DNA from: Hafnia psychrotolerans
Lineage (GTDB): Bacteria > Pseudomonadota > Gammaproteobacteria > Enterobacterales > Enterobacteriaceae
Assembly: GCF_014639435.1 (NCBI RefSeq)
Contig: NZ_BMFZ01000004.1
Location: 208,631 to 272,630, forward strand
Length of the DNA stretch: 64,000 bases
Direction: 5' to 3'
Shown one piece after another: positions 15,930 to 27,120 of the stretch. The translations under genes and the position numbers were made by a program. How positions within the stretch are numbered: position 1 is the first letter of the stretch; every line of letters starts with the position of its first letter. Below the pieces are notes generated by a model. It did no database searches. It was not told where the DNA came from and saw only the letters and a list, made by a program, of their open reading frames with translations.

Positions 15930-16808
15930 ATGAAATACTCTTTAGGCGCCATTCTCTATTATTGGCCAAAAGCCGACGTTGAGGCCTTTTATCAGGCCGC
16001 CGCCAGCAGCAGCGCGGATGTGATTTATCTCGGGGAGAACGTCTGTACCAAACGGCGCGAGATGAAGGTTAATGACTGGATGGAGATCGCCCGTCAGTTG
16101 GCGGCCAGCGGCAAACAAGTGGTGTTATCAACGCTGGCGTTGTTGCAGGCACCGTCTGAGTTGAATGAGCTGAGACGCTATGTCGAGAACGGCGAGTTTG
16201 TTATCGAGGCCAATGATTTTGGTGCCATCAATATGGCGGCGGAGCGCAATCTGCCGTTTGTGGTCGGCCATGCGCTCAACTGTTATAACGCAGTGACGCT
16301 GAAGATCCTGCAAAAACAAGGGATGACACGCTGGTGTATGCCGGTCGAGTTGTCCCGCGACTGGCTGGTCAATCTGCTGAAACAGTGCGAAGAGCTGGGT
16401 ATCCGCGATAAATTCGAGGTGGAGGTGTTGTCTTACGGCCATCTGCCACTCGCCTATTCCGCACGCTGTTTTACCGCACGTTCAGAAGATAGGGCGAAGG
16501 ACGATTGCGAGACGTGCTGCATCAAGTATCCGCAGGGCCGCAAAGTGCTGTCACAGGAAAACCAGCAGGTGTTCGTGCTCAACGGTATTCAGACCCAGAG
16601 CGGCTATTGTTACAATCTCGGGAATGAGATGACGTCAATGGAGGGTTGGGTGGATATCGTAAGGCTATCGCCAGAAAGTCAGGAAACACTGAAGGTATTG
16701 GAAGCATTTCGCACTAATGAGCGCGGCTTAATCCCACTCAGCCTGACCGACAAAACCGACTGCAACGGCTACTGGCAGCGCGTCGCCGGGTTGGAATTGG
16801 TGCGCTAG
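15930..16808 (+). CDS. ubiV: UbiV, partner of UbiU
   Basis: UbiV (YhbV) is the second 4Fe-4S U32-family subunit for anaerobic ubiquinone synthesis. Starting at MKYSLGAILYYWPK gives 292 residues. Cys39 (ENVCTKRR) and the C-x12-C-x2-CC group (CFTARSEDRAKDDCETCC) supply the cluster ligands known in E. coli. Upstream in-frame ATGs at 15906 and 15927 would overlap or crowd ubiU and extend past the family start. It is co-transcribed with ubiU. Confidence 0.96.
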   Translation: MKYSLGAILYYWPKADVEAFYQAAASSSADVIYLGENVCTKRREMKVNDWMEIARQLAASGKQVVLSTLALLQAPSELNELRRYVENGEFVIEANDFGAINMAAERNLPFVVGHALNCYNAVTLKILQKQGMTRWCMPVELSRDWLVNLLKQCEELGIRDKFEVEVLSYGHLPLAYSARCFTARSEDRAKDDCETCCIKYPQGRKVLSQENQQVFVLNGIQTQSGYCYNLGNEMTSMEGWVDIVRLSPESQETLKVLEAFRTNERGLIPLSLTDKTDCNGYWQRVAGLELVR

Positions 16809-16835
16809 TTTCGGCTAATCGAGTTTTGGCTAATT

Positions 16836-16861
16836 AAGGGCAGATGCCTGCCCTTATATTT
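16836..16861 (+). terminator. Terminator after ubiUV
   Basis: An 8-bp perfect stem AAGGGCAG/CTGCCCTT with a 4-nt loop is followed by ATATTT. It lies between convergent ubiV and the ABC permease gene and may serve both strands. Confidence 0.6.
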
Positions 16862-16875
16862 AGCGTTTCATCATC

Positions 16876-18045
16876 TCAGTCATTCTTCAGCGATTTTCCG
16901 CGATACAGCAGGCTGCGCAAGCGGCCGCTATCACGCAGTATTCCCAGCCCAATCCCCAGCACGGTATAAACCGCTCCGAGCAGGAGCAGCATCAGCATGT
17001 CGCTGCCCACTTCACTGAACGGCAGCCCCATCTGGTTCACTCCAGCGATAGCTTTGGTTGCCCAGGTCGAGGGGAGCATTGACGAGATGGCCCGTACCCA
17101 GTCAGGCATCGCCTGCAGTGGCCAAAGGGTTCCGGAGATATAAAACACTGGCATGGTAATAAAAGAGAGCGTCAGGTAGATCATCTCCACGCTGCGCAGA
17201 CACTCCGTCACCAGTTTTCCCAACCCGAGAACCGCCAGCAGGAAAGGGAACGTCAGCATGATGATCTCAGGAATGCTTGCTGTTTGCCGATAGCCCAATA
17301 CCCACGGCCATAAAACAAACAGGACAATCGACAAAAACAGCCAGATGGGAATTAACGCCGATAACCCGCCGAGAAACACCGGAATGCCGGGTTTACCGTC
17401 AGGCGCACTGTTGAGCGTAATGTTGACTCGCACACTGGCGATCAACAAAGAGTGCTGTAACAGCATCACCAGCAGGCCAGGGAAGATGATCGCTGCAAAA
17501 CTGATACCTGGGTTGAACAAGTCCAGGGTCTGGCCGACGATCGGGGTGATCAATACGTTGGCCTGTTTGGCAGTAAAACCGCTACGCATCAGAATTTCTG
17601 TGTTGTATTGCATGAGGATCGACTGATAGGCCGCCACCACATCTTGTTGGATCTGGCCGTTCGCCAGCCGGTTGGTGGCATCGCCATACACTGGGATCAC
17701 CATATCCTGACCGGCGAGGATTTTCTTCTCCAGATCAACCGGCATGATGATCACAGCAAACAGTTTTCGCCAGGCCAGGTCTTGTTGCGCCTCATCAACA
17801 CTGTCGTAGCTGTTGATTTTGATCTTCGACGTCGCATCCAACTGACGGATCAACAGGCGGCTGGCGCTGCTGTGGTCCTGATCAATCACCGCTACCGGCA
17901 AGTCCCACACCGTGCGGTTAGCGTATACCGTGCTCATGACACATAGGGAGAGCAGTAGCATCATCCACATCGGTTTGTCGAGCATGCCAGTCAGCACTTT
18001 GCTGAAGGTTTTCCAGTAGGTTTGCAACCATTGGCGCGTCGTCAT
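16876..18045 (-). CDS. ABC-2 type permease (YhhJ/YbhR-like)
   Basis: This 389-residue inner-membrane protein has an N-terminal TM segment (MWMMLLLSLCVMSTVYA), a large periplasmic domain with the ABC-2 signature (LPVAVIDQDHSSASRLLIRQLDAT), and five C-terminal TM segments. It is the transmembrane half of a drug or macromolecule exporter. It overlaps the preceding permease gene by 4 bases. The trio HlyD-permease-permease resembles the YhiI/YhhJ group, but no ATP-binding subunit is adjacent. Substrate unknown. Confidence 0.85.
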   Translation of the reverse strand: MTTRQWLQTYWKTFSKVLTGMLDKPMWMMLLLSLCVMSTVYANRTVWDLPVAVIDQDHSSASRLLIRQLDATSKIKINSYDSVDEAQQDLAWRKLFAVIIMPVDLEKKILAGQDMVIPVYGDATNRLANGQIQQDVVAAYQSILMQYNTEILMRSGFTAKQANVLITPIVGQTLDLFNPGISFAAIIFPGLLVMLLQHSLLIASVRVNITLNSAPDGKPGIPVFLGGLSALIPIWLFLSIVLFVLWPWVLGYRQTASIPEIIMLTFPFLLAVLGLGKLVTECLRSVEMIYLTLSFITMPVFYISGTLWPLQAMPDWVRAISSMLPSTWATKAIAGVNQMGLPFSEVGSDMLMLLLLGAVYTVLGIGLGILRDSGRLRSLLYRGKSLKND

Positions 18046-19190
18046 TTTCCCAGCTCCTGTTTTTTCAGTCGCTGGTATAAACGCTTATGGACCAGCAGGC
18101 CGGTGAGCATTGGGTAAATCAGCAAAATAGCGCAAACGCTAAAGATGGCACGGGCAGGAACCTGCCGCAGGAAGATATCAAACATGGCGTAAAGCGCGTG
18201 TGTCAGGGGTTCAATGTTGGAAATGATACGGGCAGGCCAAGGCATCGAGAGCTCGGGAACCGCCATACCCGAGAAGGTCAGCGCGATACCCACGAAAATC
18301 CCCATCATGGTATACGCAGTGATGGTGGTTCGGGTAAACGTAAACAACAGCAACCCGATGCTCTGCGCGGCGATCACATAAAAGAAGCCGATCAAAACCA
18401 TAAACAACGGATTACCACTGACCCGTGCATCAAAGAAGCCAACCAGCATGGCAATTTCTACCATCAGCAAGGTGGTAAAGCACAGAGTATAAGGCGCCAG
18501 TTTTCCTAGCAGAGCGAAGGTAAACGAAGGTGCGCTTAGCAGCGACTGACTTCGGGCCATCACGTAGATCATGCAGGTAACGGTAAAGAGTTGGATCAGG
18601 TGGATCATGGCGGCAAATTGCTGGTAGTAAATGTAGCTGCCACTGGCGTTGAACAGGCTGCCATAAGAGAGCTCAACGCTGGCCAGAGGCGGCACTTTCT
18701 TGCCAATTTCATTAGCAATGATCGACCGATATTGAGCATTGAGTTCAGTCATCAGCCCACTGAAGTCCTGCGTTGAATACAGACCAGCGCCGTAAAACAG
18801 GGCGTTGTAGTAGAGCACTACGCTGGGCTGTTTACCTGCGAGGGCATCCGCTTCAAAGTCTGGCGGAATGTAGAGCAATGCGTAGTCCTGCGCGGTGCGC
18901 AGCCGGTGCTCAGCTTCCTGCAAACCTCCATCAAAGGTCTGTACATGGGCGTGCGAACCGGCATCAAGTTTTCGGGTTAGGGTTTTCGACAACGTGCTGT
19001 GGTCGTTATCGACCACCGATACCGGAAGGTCCAGTAGCGTTCCTTCCGAGAAGTTACTGCTGATGAGAATAAATAGCAGCAAGGGAAATATCCAACCCAG
19101 CCAATGGATCACCGGTTGACGAAAAGCATGATGCGTTTCCCGGGTAAAAGAACGTGAGAAGCATCGCCAGCTGGCTTTAATTCGGTACAT
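18042..19190 (-). CDS. ABC-2 type permease, second subunit
   Basis: A homologous permease with the same layout: an N-terminal TM, a periplasmic domain (LLDLPVSVVDNDHSTLSKTLTRKLDA) and a C-terminal TM cluster. I take the start at MYRIKASWRCF (19190), 5 bases after the hlyD stop; an ATG at 19214 would overlap hlyD. It likely pairs with the next permease as a heterodimer. About 382 residues. Confidence 0.83.
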   Translation of the reverse strand: MYRIKASWRCFSRSFTRETHHAFRQPVIHWLGWIFPLLLFILISSNFSEGTLLDLPVSVVDNDHSTLSKTLTRKLDAGSHAHVQTFDGGLQEAEHRLRTAQDYALLYIPPDFEADALAGKQPSVVLYYNALFYGAGLYSTQDFSGLMTELNAQYRSIIANEIGKKVPPLASVELSYGSLFNASGSYIYYQQFAAMIHLIQLFTVTCMIYVMARSQSLLSAPSFTFALLGKLAPYTLCFTTLLMVEIAMLVGFFDARVSGNPLFMVLIGFFYVIAAQSIGLLLFTFTRTTITAYTMMGIFVGIALTFSGMAVPELSMPWPARIISNIEPLTHALYAMFDIFLRQVPARAIFSVCAILLIYPMLTGLLVHKRLYQRLKKQELGK

Positions 19191-19195
19191 TGCCA

Positions 19196-20167
19196 CTACT
19201 CTTTCCAGTTCCACAAGGCGCTCATTCCCTGCCTTAAATTGGGAATAGGTTTGAATGGATAGAGACGGACTTCAAACGTTTTTAGGTCAAAGTCGCCGGT
19301 AGCACGGGTGGCACGCTTGGTGGCGTAATCCCCAAGCGGAGCGATGTAGCGCACTTCGGCTTCGATCATTTGGTTGTTCAGCGCCGGAACACGGATCTGG
19401 ACTTTGTCACCTTTGTGCACACCTGCCAGAATATTTTCCCGCAGATTGAAAACAAAATAGGCATCGGGAAGACGGATCAGAGTTAAGAGCGGGCTGGATG
19501 CACTTTGCAACTCCCCGACTTCCACCGGGATCGGCCCCACTTCACCATCAATGGGCGCTTTCACTTGCAAGTCATCAGTCTGAACTTTGACTTCCAGCAG
19601 TTCTTCCTCGGCTTTCCGCAGTTGGGCAGCATAGCTTTCACGCTGCTCAGCGCGATCCCCATTAATGCCTTCATCCAGATTGGCTTTCGCCACTAACACC
19701 TGTTGATAGGCACTGTCGCGCGCACGACGGGAGTCCTCTAAATCTGACGCCGAGATAAAACCTTTAACGGCCACCTTGGCGTTACGATTATATTCATCGC
19801 GGGCATTCCTATATTCGGCCTGCGCCTGCGCAAGTGTGGCCTTCAGGTTGCGAATGCCTTCTTCGCGGGTTCCATTGACTGACAAATCCAGCTGCGCTTT
19901 GGCTTGGTCGCGTACAGCTTCCAGCGAACGCAGTTGTGCCATCAGTTCAGGGCTGTCGAGAGTGATCAGAAGCTGTCCGGCTTTGACATCATCACCGCGC
20001 TCAACATGACGCTCAATGACGCGGCCTTTCGCTTTGGACGCGACGATAACTTCAGGGGCATCAACTTCACCCTGCAATAAGAGAGCCTGGCTATTTGCGC
20101 GGAAAAGAACCGCCAGTGAAATAGCCACGGCGACCAGCAGTAGGGTCAATAATATTCTTTTACTCAT
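19196..20167 (-). CDS. HlyD-family membrane fusion protein
   Basis: This 323-residue periplasmic adaptor has an N-terminal membrane anchor (ILLTLLLVAVAISLAVLF). A split biotinyl-lipoyl domain (GRVIERHVERGDDVKAGQLLITLDSPE) flanks a long coiled-coil region, roughly residues 70-200, and a beta-barrel follows. It should link the two downstream ABC-2 permeases to an outer-membrane channel. It is first in a three-gene operon and resembles E. coli YhiI in size and order. Confidence 0.9.
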   Translation of the reverse strand: MSKRILLTLLLVAVAISLAVLFRANSQALLLQGEVDAPEVIVASKAKGRVIERHVERGDDVKAGQLLITLDSPELMAQLRSLEAVRDQAKAQLDLSVNGTREEGIRNLKATLAQAQAEYRNARDEYNRNAKVAVKGFISASDLEDSRRARDSAYQQVLVAKANLDEGINGDRAEQRESYAAQLRKAEEELLEVKVQTDDLQVKAPIDGEVGPIPVEVGELQSASSPLLTLIRLPDAYFVFNLRENILAGVHKGDKVQIRVPALNNQMIEAEVRYIAPLGDYATKRATRATGDFDLKTFEVRLYPFKPIPNLRQGMSALWNWKE

Positions 20168-20504
20168 GGGATTCGCTTCCTTTATGACTGCCAGCAGTAC
20201 CGCTCAGCCCGCTTGGGGTTGGTGCGGAACGTTGGCATTTCCTTTTTCCATTGTGCCTGGTCCCTGGCCACCTGCTTCATTGGAAGAGCAGGCATGATAA
20301 TGGGATGCAGAGAGGCTTTTTTAACACGAAACAGCATATCCGTTAAAATTATAAATCAAACGGTAAATAGTCATGCAGATTAGCACTCCTGGTAGCCCAG
20401 AGCACAAATCAAGTATTCAGCTCAAATTTATTGGGTGATACTTACCTGTATAATTAGCGGGCGAATAAGTTTGCCCCTCACCCATTAACGAGTGAGTGAT
20501 CATC
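20168..20504. other. Divergent intergenic region hlyD/yhbW
   Basis: About 340 bp with promoters expected for both directions. I found no RNA gene, repeat or clear operator. Confidence 0.4.
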
Positions 20505-21530
20505 ATGTCTGAAAAAATAACCGTTCCTCTCTCCGTGCTGGATCTGGCACCGGTACCACAGGGTTCTTCGCCGAAGGAGGCTTTCCACTCATCTCTGGCG
20601 TTAGCTCAACACGCTGAAAAGTGGGGCTATAAGCGTTATTGGATGGCAGAACATCACAACATGACCGGCATCGCCAGTGCCGCGACGTCGGTTCTGCTTG
20701 GGTTTATCGCCGGTGGCACCAAAACGATTCGCGTGGGTTCGGGTGGCGTTATGCTGCCTAACCACTCACCGCTGGTGATTGCAGAGCAATTCGGTACGTT
20801 GGCAACGCTCTATCCTGACCGTGTGGACTTGGGTCTTGGCCGCGCACCGGGTACCGATCAACGCACCATGATCGCCCTGCGCCGTCATCTCTCCGGCGAA
20901 GTCGATAACTTCCCGCAGGATGTGCAGGAACTGCAGCACTATTTTGCCGATGTACAGCCGGGTCAGCCGGTGCAGGCCGTACCGGGTCAGGGTTTACATG
21001 TGCCTTTATGGTTACTGGGCTCAAGCCTGTACAGCGCACAGCTCGCCGCAGCGCTGGGCCTGCCGTTTGCTTTTGCGTCACATTTTGCACCAGACATGTT
21101 GGAGCAAGCGCTGGCGATTTATCGCCGCCAGTTCAAGCCATCGGAACAATTGCAAAAAGCACACGCTATGGTCTGTATCAATGCAATTGCCGCCGATACT
21201 GACGAAGAAGCTCGCCGCATGTTTACGTCCAATCAGCAGCAGTTCATCAATCTGCGTCGAGGCAATCCAGGTAAACTGCCCGCGCCTGTCGATAATATAG
21301 AAAGCCTGTGGTCTGCATCAGAACGCTTTGGGGTTGATCAGGCGCTACGGCTGTCGGTGGTGGGTAAGAAAGAGACAGTACGTGCAGGTCTGCAAAAGAT
21401 ACTCCGTGACACCGAAGCGGATGAATTGATGATCAACGGCCAGATTTTCGATCAGCAGGCGCGGCTGTATTCGTTCGACATTGTCTCTCAGTTGCAAGGC
21501 GATTTAGTGAAAGAGCAACGTATCAGCTAA
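20505..21530 (+). CDS. yhbW: Luciferase-like monooxygenase YhbW
   Basis: This is a flavin-dependent bacterial-luciferase-family oxidoreductase of about 341 residues. The start [20 protein letters not shown] aligns with E. coli YhbW; an in-frame ATG three codons earlier is less likely. Shared motifs are [52 protein letters not shown] and [23 protein letters not shown]. The substrate is unknown. In E. coli the next gene is mtr; here it is deaD. Confidence 0.95.
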   Translation: MSEKITVPLSVLDLAPVPQGSSPKEAFHSSLALAQHAEKWGYKRYWMAEHHNMTGIASAATSVLLGFIAGGTKTIRVGSGGVMLPNHSPLVIAEQFGTLATLYPDRVDLGLGRAPGTDQRTMIALRRHLSGEVDNFPQDVQELQHYFADVQPGQPVQAVPGQGLHVPLWLLGSSLYSAQLAAALGLPFAFASHFAPDMLEQALAIYRRQFKPSEQLQKAHAMVCINAIAADTDEEARRMFTSNQQQFINLRRGNPGKLPAPVDNIESLWSASERFGVDQALRLSVVGKKETVRAGLQKILRDTEADELMINGQIFDQQARLYSFDIVSQLQGDLVKEQRIS

Positions 21531-21552
21531 AGACGTCGGTAAATGACAGACG

Positions 21553-21584
21553 AAAAAAAACCAGCCGGTGAAGGCTGGTTTTTT
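21553..21584. terminator. Bidirectional terminator yhbW/deaD
   Basis: The stem AACCAGCC/GGCTGGTT is flanked by an A-run on the left and a T-run on the right, serving both converging genes. Confidence 0.85.
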
Positions 21585-21619
21585 ATTATCTACACTTTCG
21601 TAAACCGAAGTGCGATAAA

Positions 21620-23530
21620 TTATGCGTCAGTAGTACGGCGTGGTGTACGACGTTCGCCAGCAGGAGCAGAAGCACCGCCTTCACGACGTTCAGCAGGACG
21701 ACCACGGCCACCTTCACGACGTTCGCCGCTGAAAGTTCGTGGTGGCGCGCCGTTACCACGGCGTTCGCCGCCAGCACCGGCAGGACGTTCACGACGTGCG
21801 GCTTGTGGTTGTGCATCGCCCAGCAACTGCATGTTCATCGGCTTATTCAGGATACGAGTACGGGTGAAATGAGACAGAATCTCGCCCGGCATACCTTTCG
21901 GCAACTCGATGGTTGAATGCGAAGAGAACAGCTTGATGTTGCCGATATAACGGCTGCTGATATCGCCTTCGTTAGCAATGGCGCCAACGATGTGACGAAC
22001 TTCAACACCGTCATCGCGACCCACTTCGATGCGATACAGTTCCATCTCACCGGCATCACGACGTTCACGACGTGGTGCGCCATCACGAGAAGCTGCGCCA
22101 TCACGTGCAGGACGGTCACCATCACGAGATGGACGACGATCATTACGATCACCGCGATCACTACGCTCGTCGAAATCACGACGCGGCGGACGGCTTTTGA
22201 AAGCTTGATCAGCAGGAACGATCAATGGACGTTCGCCCTGTGCCATTTTCAGCAGCGCAGCAGCCAGCGTTTCGATGTCCAGCGCTTCTGCAGGTTGCAG
22301 TTTTGCCAGCAACGCACGGTATTGATCCAAATCGCTGCTTTCCAGTTGTAGCTGAACTTTTGCAGCAAACTTAGCAAGACGACGCTCACCCAGTACATCT
22401 GCAGTAGGAATTTCAACTTCTGGAATAGTCAGTTTCATGGTGCGTTCAATGTTACGCAACAGACGACGCTCACGGTTCTCAACGAACAATAACGCACGAC
22501 CCGCACGACCTGCACGACCGGTACGGCCGATACGGTGAACGTAGGATTCTGAGTCCATCGGGATGTCGTAGTTGACAACCAGGCTGATGCGTTCAACATC
22601 GAGGCCACGTGCTGCCACGTCGGTTGCGATCAGAATATCCAGACGACCATCTTTCAGACGTTCCAGAGTCTGCTCACGCAGGGACTGGTTCATGTCACCG
22701 TTCAACGCTGCACTGTTGTAGCCGCTACGTTCAAGCGCTTCAGCCACTTCCAGTGTTGCGTTTTTGGTACGCACGAAAATAATCGCCGCATCAAAATCTT
22801 CAGACTCAAGGAAACGCACCAACGCTTCGTTTTTACGCAGACCATGAACAGACCAGTAGCTCTGGCTGATGTCCGGACGAGTAGTGACGCTAGATTGAAT
22901 GCGAACTTCCTGCGGATCTTTCATGAAACGACGAGTAATACGACGGATAGCTTCCGGCATAGTGGCAGAGAACAGCGCGGTCTGATGGTCAGCCGGGATC
23001 TGCGCCATGATGGTTTCAACGTCTTCGATGAAGCCCATACGCAGCATTTCATCGGCTTCATCCAGCACCAAACCGCTCAAGTTAGAGAGATTCAGGGTGC
23101 CGCGTTTCAGGTGGTCCAGCAGACGGCCTGGGGTACCCACAACAATTTGTGGACCCTGACGCAGTGCGCGCAGTTGGACGTCATAGCGCTGGCCACCGTA
23201 AAGGGCAACCACATTCACGCCATGCAAATGTTTAGCGAAATCAGTACAAGCTTCAGCAACCTGAACGGCCAGTTCACGGGTTGGAGCCAATACCAGAATC
23301 TGTGGAGCCTTCAAATCAGGCTTAATGTTGTGCAGCAGTGGCAGCGCGAAGGCCGCAGTTTTACCAGAACCGGTTTGTGCCATACCCAATACGTCACGAC
23401 CATTTAACAGGTGCGGGATACATTCGGCTTGGATCGGTGATGGTTTTTCGTAGCCCAGATCGGTCAGGGCGGCAATGATAGGAGCAGACAGCCCCAGGTC
23501 AGCAAAAGAGGTTTCAAGCTCAGTAGTCAT
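21620..23530 (-). CDS. deaD: ATP-dependent RNA helicase DeaD (CsdA)
   Basis: DeaD is a cold-shock DEAD-box helicase that acts in ribosome assembly and with the RNA degradosome. The start [13 protein letters not shown] (23530) matches E. coli; the upstream ATG at 23545 is not needed. Walker A appears as [15 protein letters not shown], motif II as LDEADEML, motif III as SAT and motif VI as [16 protein letters not shown] DbpA-like RNA-binding domain and a long Arg/Gly-rich tail ([13 protein letters not shown]) follow. It lies downstream of nlpI. Confidence 0.98.
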   Translation of the reverse strand: MTTELETSFADLGLSAPIIAALTDLGYEKPSPIQAECIPHLLNGRDVLGMAQTGSGKTAAFALPLLHNIKPDLKAPQILVLAPTRELAVQVAEACTDFAKHLHGVNVVALYGGQRYDVQLRALRQGPQIVVGTPGRLLDHLKRGTLNLSNLSGLVLDEADEMLRMGFIEDVETIMAQIPADHQTALFSATMPEAIRRITRRFMKDPQEVRIQSSVTTRPDISQSYWSVHGLRKNEALVRFLESEDFDAAIIFVRTKNATLEVAEALERSGYNSAALNGDMNQSLREQTLERLKDGRLDILIATDVAARGLDVERISLVVNYDIPMDSESYVHRIGRTGRAGRAGRALLFVENRERRLLRNIERTMKLTIPEVEIPTADVLGERRLAKFAAKVQLQLESSDLDQYRALLAKLQPAEALDIETLAAALLKMAQGERPLIVPADQAFKSRPPRRDFDERSDRGDRNDRRPSRDGDRPARDGAASRDGAPRRERRDAGEMELYRIEVGRDDGVEVRHIVGAIANEGDISSRYIGNIKLFSSHSTIELPKGMPGEILSHFTRTRILNKPMNMQLLGDAQPQAARRERPAGAGGERRGNGAPPRTFSGERREGGRGRPAERREGGASAPAGERRTPRRTTDA

Positions 23531-23715
23531 GTACACGTGCCTCATTAATAATGGCAGCCAGTCTACATAACTCGTCGAGAAAATTTTCAGTCATTTTCAT
23601 TGAAAAGTGTGAACCGGCTCAAATTAGATTATAAAACGAACAAAAAAACCCTCGCCCGTTAAGGCGCTTAAAAATGGTTAAACCATGATTTAAGAGGGCT
23701 GATTGGTGTCGTCAG

Positions 23716-24600
23716 CTATTGCTGGTCCGATTCTGATAGGTCGTCTTGCTCTTGGCCTAATAGCGCCAATTCCAACAATGCATAGCGGTGCTCAACAAAG
23801 TTATGAACGTTGTTAGCTACCGTCAGTTTGAACAGTGCTAAGGCGCTGTTCTTGTCCCCCAGACTTAGGTAATGTTTACCTAAATAGAAGTCAGTTTCAC
23901 TGAGATGCTCAGCGAGCGAAGTGTTATCCGTTGCTTCCGCCTTTAGGCGTTCCATCAGCGTTGCCTCGCTGATCTTACCCAGGTAGAATTCGACGATATT
24001 CCATCCCCATTGCCCTCTATCCGCTTTGTCATAACGCTGTTGTAGCGCTATGTCGGCATTCTTCGGATTGATTTCTCGCTCCGCAAGATAAAGCCATAAA
24101 GAACGGAAGGGATCATTTGGATCGTCTCGATAAAACGCCTGCAGATCATCCTGCGCTAACGAGAATCTCCCACCGTAATACAGTGCGATACCTCGATTCA
24201 AACGCGCGTAGTTGTAAGTTGGATCAAGCTCTAGTACAGAATCAAACGCTTCATAGGCGGCATCAAAGTTGCCGGCCTGCGTTAAGTAAATCCCCAGGTA
24301 GTTAAAAACTTCTGGCATATCAGGACGTATAGACAGCGCTTGAGAGAAATCGTTCCGCGCTAATGCTCTAAGTCCGAGGCTATCATACAGCACACCGCGC
24401 TCATATAATAGCTGTGCACGTTCATCATCAGTCAGCGCTCTGCTGGCAAGGATTTGTTCCATACGCGCCAAGATAACTTCCTGCTGCAACGTAGGTTGCA
24501 ACGGGACAGCCAGAACTTCGTTTTTACGCCAATCATGGTTGCTGCATCCTGCCAACATAAGTGCTGTCGCAACATAACACCAGCGCAAGAAAGGCTTCAT
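23716..24600 (-). CDS. nlpI: Lipoprotein NlpI
   Basis: NlpI is an outer-membrane lipoprotein with TPR repeats that acts as adaptor for the Prc protease and murein endopeptidases. The 294-residue product has a signal peptide ending in the lipobox LAGC. TPR-like units include [26 protein letters not shown] and [23 protein letters not shown] (quoted as separate stretches). Length is as in E. coli. It follows pnp, 132 bp downstream. Confidence 0.97.
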   Translation of the reverse strand: MKPFLRWCYVATALMLAGCSNHDWRKNEVLAVPLQPTLQQEVILARMEQILASRALTDDERAQLLYERGVLYDSLGLRALARNDFSQALSIRPDMPEVFNYLGIYLTQAGNFDAAYEAFDSVLELDPTYNYARLNRGIALYYGGRFSLAQDDLQAFYRDDPNDPFRSLWLYLAEREINPKNADIALQQRYDKADRGQWGWNIVEFYLGKISEATLMERLKAEATDNTSLAEHLSETDFYLGKHYLSLGDKNSALALFKLTVANNVHNFVEHRYALLELALLGQEQDDLSESDQQ

Positions 24601-24682
24601 TTCTACTCCCGAAGACGAACATTGGATTAACTTCCTGTCATCCGGCTGCTTAACACAAACGCATCCTGCGCTCGTGATACGA

Positions 24683-24712
24683 ACAGTTCCCTGCCTGACG
24701 ACAGGGAACTGT
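24683..24712 (-). terminator. Hairpin between pnp and nlpI
   Basis: A perfect 11-bp stem (ACAGTTCCCTG/CAGGGAACTGT) with an 8-nt loop lies after pnp. No T-run follows, so it may protect the pnp 3' end or attenuate rather than fully terminate. Confidence 0.55.
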
Positions 24713-24732
24713 AAAACTTCCGTTACAGAAAT

Positions 24733-26853
24733 TTATTCTGCTGAAGGTTCAGCTGTTTCGCTTTGGCTCGGCGCTACAGCATCTTTCATGCTCAAGCGTA
24801 CACGCCCTTGGCGATCAACCTCAACAACTTTAACCGGAACTTCCTGACCCATCTGGAGGTAATCAGTCACTTTATCAACGCGCTTGTCGGCAATTTGAGA
24901 AATATGAACCAAACCTTCTTTACCGCCACCAATGGCAACAAATGCGCCAAAGTCTACGATACGGGTCACTTTACCTTGATAGATACGGCCAACTTCAACT
25001 TCAGCAGTGATCTCTTCGATGCGGCGGATAGCGTACTTCGCTTTCTCACAATCGGTTGCCGCGATTTTAACGGTACCATCATCTTCGATTTCTATGGTGG
25101 TGCCGGTTTCTTCAGTCAACGCACGGATAACAGAACCACCTTTACCGATCACGTCCTTGATTTTGTCCGGGCTGATCTTGATGGTGTGAATACGTGGTGC
25201 AAACTGAGAGATGTCGCCACGCGGTGTGCTGATAGCCTGTTCCATCACGCCCAGAATGTGCAGACGCGCACCCTTAGCCTGATTCAGTGCAACCTGCATG
25301 ATTTCGCGGGTAATGCCTTCAATCTTGATGTCCATCTGCAGCGCGGTAATACCATCACGGCTACCTGCTACTTTGAAGTCCATGTCACCCAGATGATCTT
25401 CGTCACCCAGAATGTCAGAAAGAACGACAAAACTCTCGCCTTCTTTAACCAGGCCCATTGCGATACCGGCAACAGCGGCTTTAATTGGCACGCCTGCATC
25501 CATAAGAGCCAGAGATGCGCCACAAACAGAAGCCATAGAAGATGAACCGTTAGATTCGGTGATTTCAGATACCACACGTACTGTGTATGGGAAATCTTCT
25601 GGTTTTGGCATCATCGCCAACACACCACGTTTCGCCAGACGACCATGACCAATTTCACGGCGTTTAGGCGAACCAACCATCCCAGTCTCACCAACGCAGG
25701 ATGGAGGGAAGTTGTAGTGGAAAAGGAAGCTGTCAGACTTTTCACCCATCAGCTCATCCAGGTTCTGCGCGTCACGTGCAGTCCCCAGAGTAGCAGTCAC
25801 CAACGCCTGAGTTTCACCACGGGTGAACAGTGCTGAACCGTGGGTACGTGGCAGAACGCCAGTACGCACGTCCAAACCACGGATCATGTCTTTTTCACGA
25901 CCATCGATACGCGGCTCGCCACGGAGAACTCGGCTACGTACTACGTTCTTCTCAATGTTGCCCAGCAAGTCAGAGATCTCGCCAGCATTCAGTGTTTCAT
26001 CTTCAGCTTGCAGGGTTTGAACCACTTCAGCTTTGATAACGTTGATCTGAGTATAACGCTCTTGTTTGTCAGTGATCAGATATGCATCACCTAAACGAGA
26101 CTCTGCCAGTGCTGCAACACGAGCATTCAGCTCAGCGTTGACAACTTCAGGTTTCCAATCCCATTTCGCTTTACCGACTTCAGCAACCAGAGAGTTGATG
26201 TTATCAATAACGATTTGTTGTTGTTCGTGACCGAACACCACAGCACCCAGCATCTGATCTTCGCTCAACACATCAGCTTCAGACTCAACCATCAGTACCG
26301 CACCTTGGGTACCGGCAACCACCAGATCCAGGCTACTGGTTTTCAGCTCATCTGCCGTCGGGTTCAGAACGTACTGACCGTTGATGTAACCTACACGTGC
26401 TGAACCAATTGGACCACTGAATGGAATGCCAGACAGGCTCAGTGCAGCAGAAGCGCCGATCATCGCAACGATGTCAGGGTTTACTTGTGGGTTCAGGGAA
26501 ACGACAGTCGCAATCACCTGAACTTCATTCAGAAAACCTTCTGGGAACAGAGGACGAATTGGACGGTCAATCAGACGGGAAGTCAGGGTTTCGCCTTCAC
26601 TTGGACGGCCTTCACGACGGAAGAAGCTGCCCGGGATACGACCAGCAGCATAAGTACGCTCCTGATAGTTAACCGTCAAAGGGAAGAAGCTTTGGCCTGG
26701 CTTGGCTTTTTTCTGGCCAACAACAGTAACGAATACTGCGGTGTCGTCCATGCTCACCATAACCGCTGCGGTTGCCTGGCGAGCCATCATGCCGGTTTCC
26801 AGCGTGACAGTGTGTTGACCGTATTGGAATTTACGAATAGTCGGATTAAGCAA
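24733..26853 (-). CDS. pnp: Polynucleotide phosphorylase
   Basis: PNPase is the 3'-5' phosphorolytic exoribonuclease of the degradosome. The 706-residue product starts [21 protein letters not shown]. It has two RNase PH domains ([32 protein letters not shown]), a KH domain ([16 protein letters not shown]) and a C-terminal S1 domain ([19 protein letters not shown]). The order rpsO-pnp is as in E. coli, with an RNase III-type leader hairpin upstream for autoregulation. Confidence 0.99.
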   Translation of the reverse strand: MLNPTIRKFQYGQHTVTLETGMMARQATAAVMVSMDDTAVFVTVVGQKKAKPGQSFFPLTVNYQERTYAAGRIPGSFFRREGRPSEGETLTSRLIDRPIRPLFPEGFLNEVQVIATVVSLNPQVNPDIVAMIGASAALSLSGIPFSGPIGSARVGYINGQYVLNPTADELKTSSLDLVVAGTQGAVLMVESEADVLSEDQMLGAVVFGHEQQQIVIDNINSLVAEVGKAKWDWKPEVVNAELNARVAALAESRLGDAYLITDKQERYTQINVIKAEVVQTLQAEDETLNAGEISDLLGNIEKNVVRSRVLRGEPRIDGREKDMIRGLDVRTGVLPRTHGSALFTRGETQALVTATLGTARDAQNLDELMGEKSDSFLFHYNFPPSCVGETGMVGSPKRREIGHGRLAKRGVLAMMPKPEDFPYTVRVVSEITESNGSSSMASVCGASLALMDAGVPIKAAVAGIAMGLVKEGESFVVLSDILGDEDHLGDMDFKVAGSRDGITALQMDIKIEGITREIMQVALNQAKGARLHILGVMEQAISTPRGDISQFAPRIHTIKISPDKIKDVIGKGGSVIRALTEETGTTIEIEDDGTVKIAATDCEKAKYAIRRIEEITAEVEVGRIYQGKVTRIVDFGAFVAIGGGKEGLVHISQIADKRVDKVTDYLQMGQEVPVKVVEVDRQGRVRLSMKDAVAPSQSETAEPSAE

Positions 26854-26933
26854 TGTAATATCCTTTCATTGGACGCGCAGCTGTTATGACAGCAGTTCAC
26901 GCCAGTAAATATCAGAACTTCTCACTACATTCT

Positions 26934-26992
26934 CGCGACTAATGACAATCCTTATTTCTCTCAGTGGAAATAAAGTCTCTCATTAGCCGCGC
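26934..26992 (-). promoter_or_regulatory. pnp leader hairpin (RNase III processing site)
   Basis: A long imperfect stem pairs CGCGACTAATGA with TCATTAGCCGCG and, inside, TTATTTC with GAAATAA. It lies about 80 nt before the pnp start, where the E. coli pnp leader is cut by RNase III so that PNPase can repress its own mRNA. Confidence 0.8.
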
Positions 26993-27080
26993 GAACCTAT
27001 GTAACGGAAGATCGCGTAAAAATAATTTCTATAAAAACAGCAGTACTACAGTAACCTGATTTACAGTCGCTTCCTAGAAT

Positions 27081-27102
27081 AAAGGGGCCAATTGGCCCCT
27101 TT
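27081..27102 (-). terminator. rpsO terminator
   Basis: A perfect 22-bp palindrome, AAAGGGGCCAA/TTGGCCCCTTT, is followed by TTATT on the minus strand, right after rpsO. Read-through into pnp is expected, as in E. coli. Confidence 0.9.
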
Positions 27103-27120
27103 ACACTGAAACTCGCTAGA

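Noticed and set aside
24763-25545. 260-codon ORF antisense to pnp
   Set aside because: Shadow frame of a highly conserved gene with strong codon bias; no independent support.
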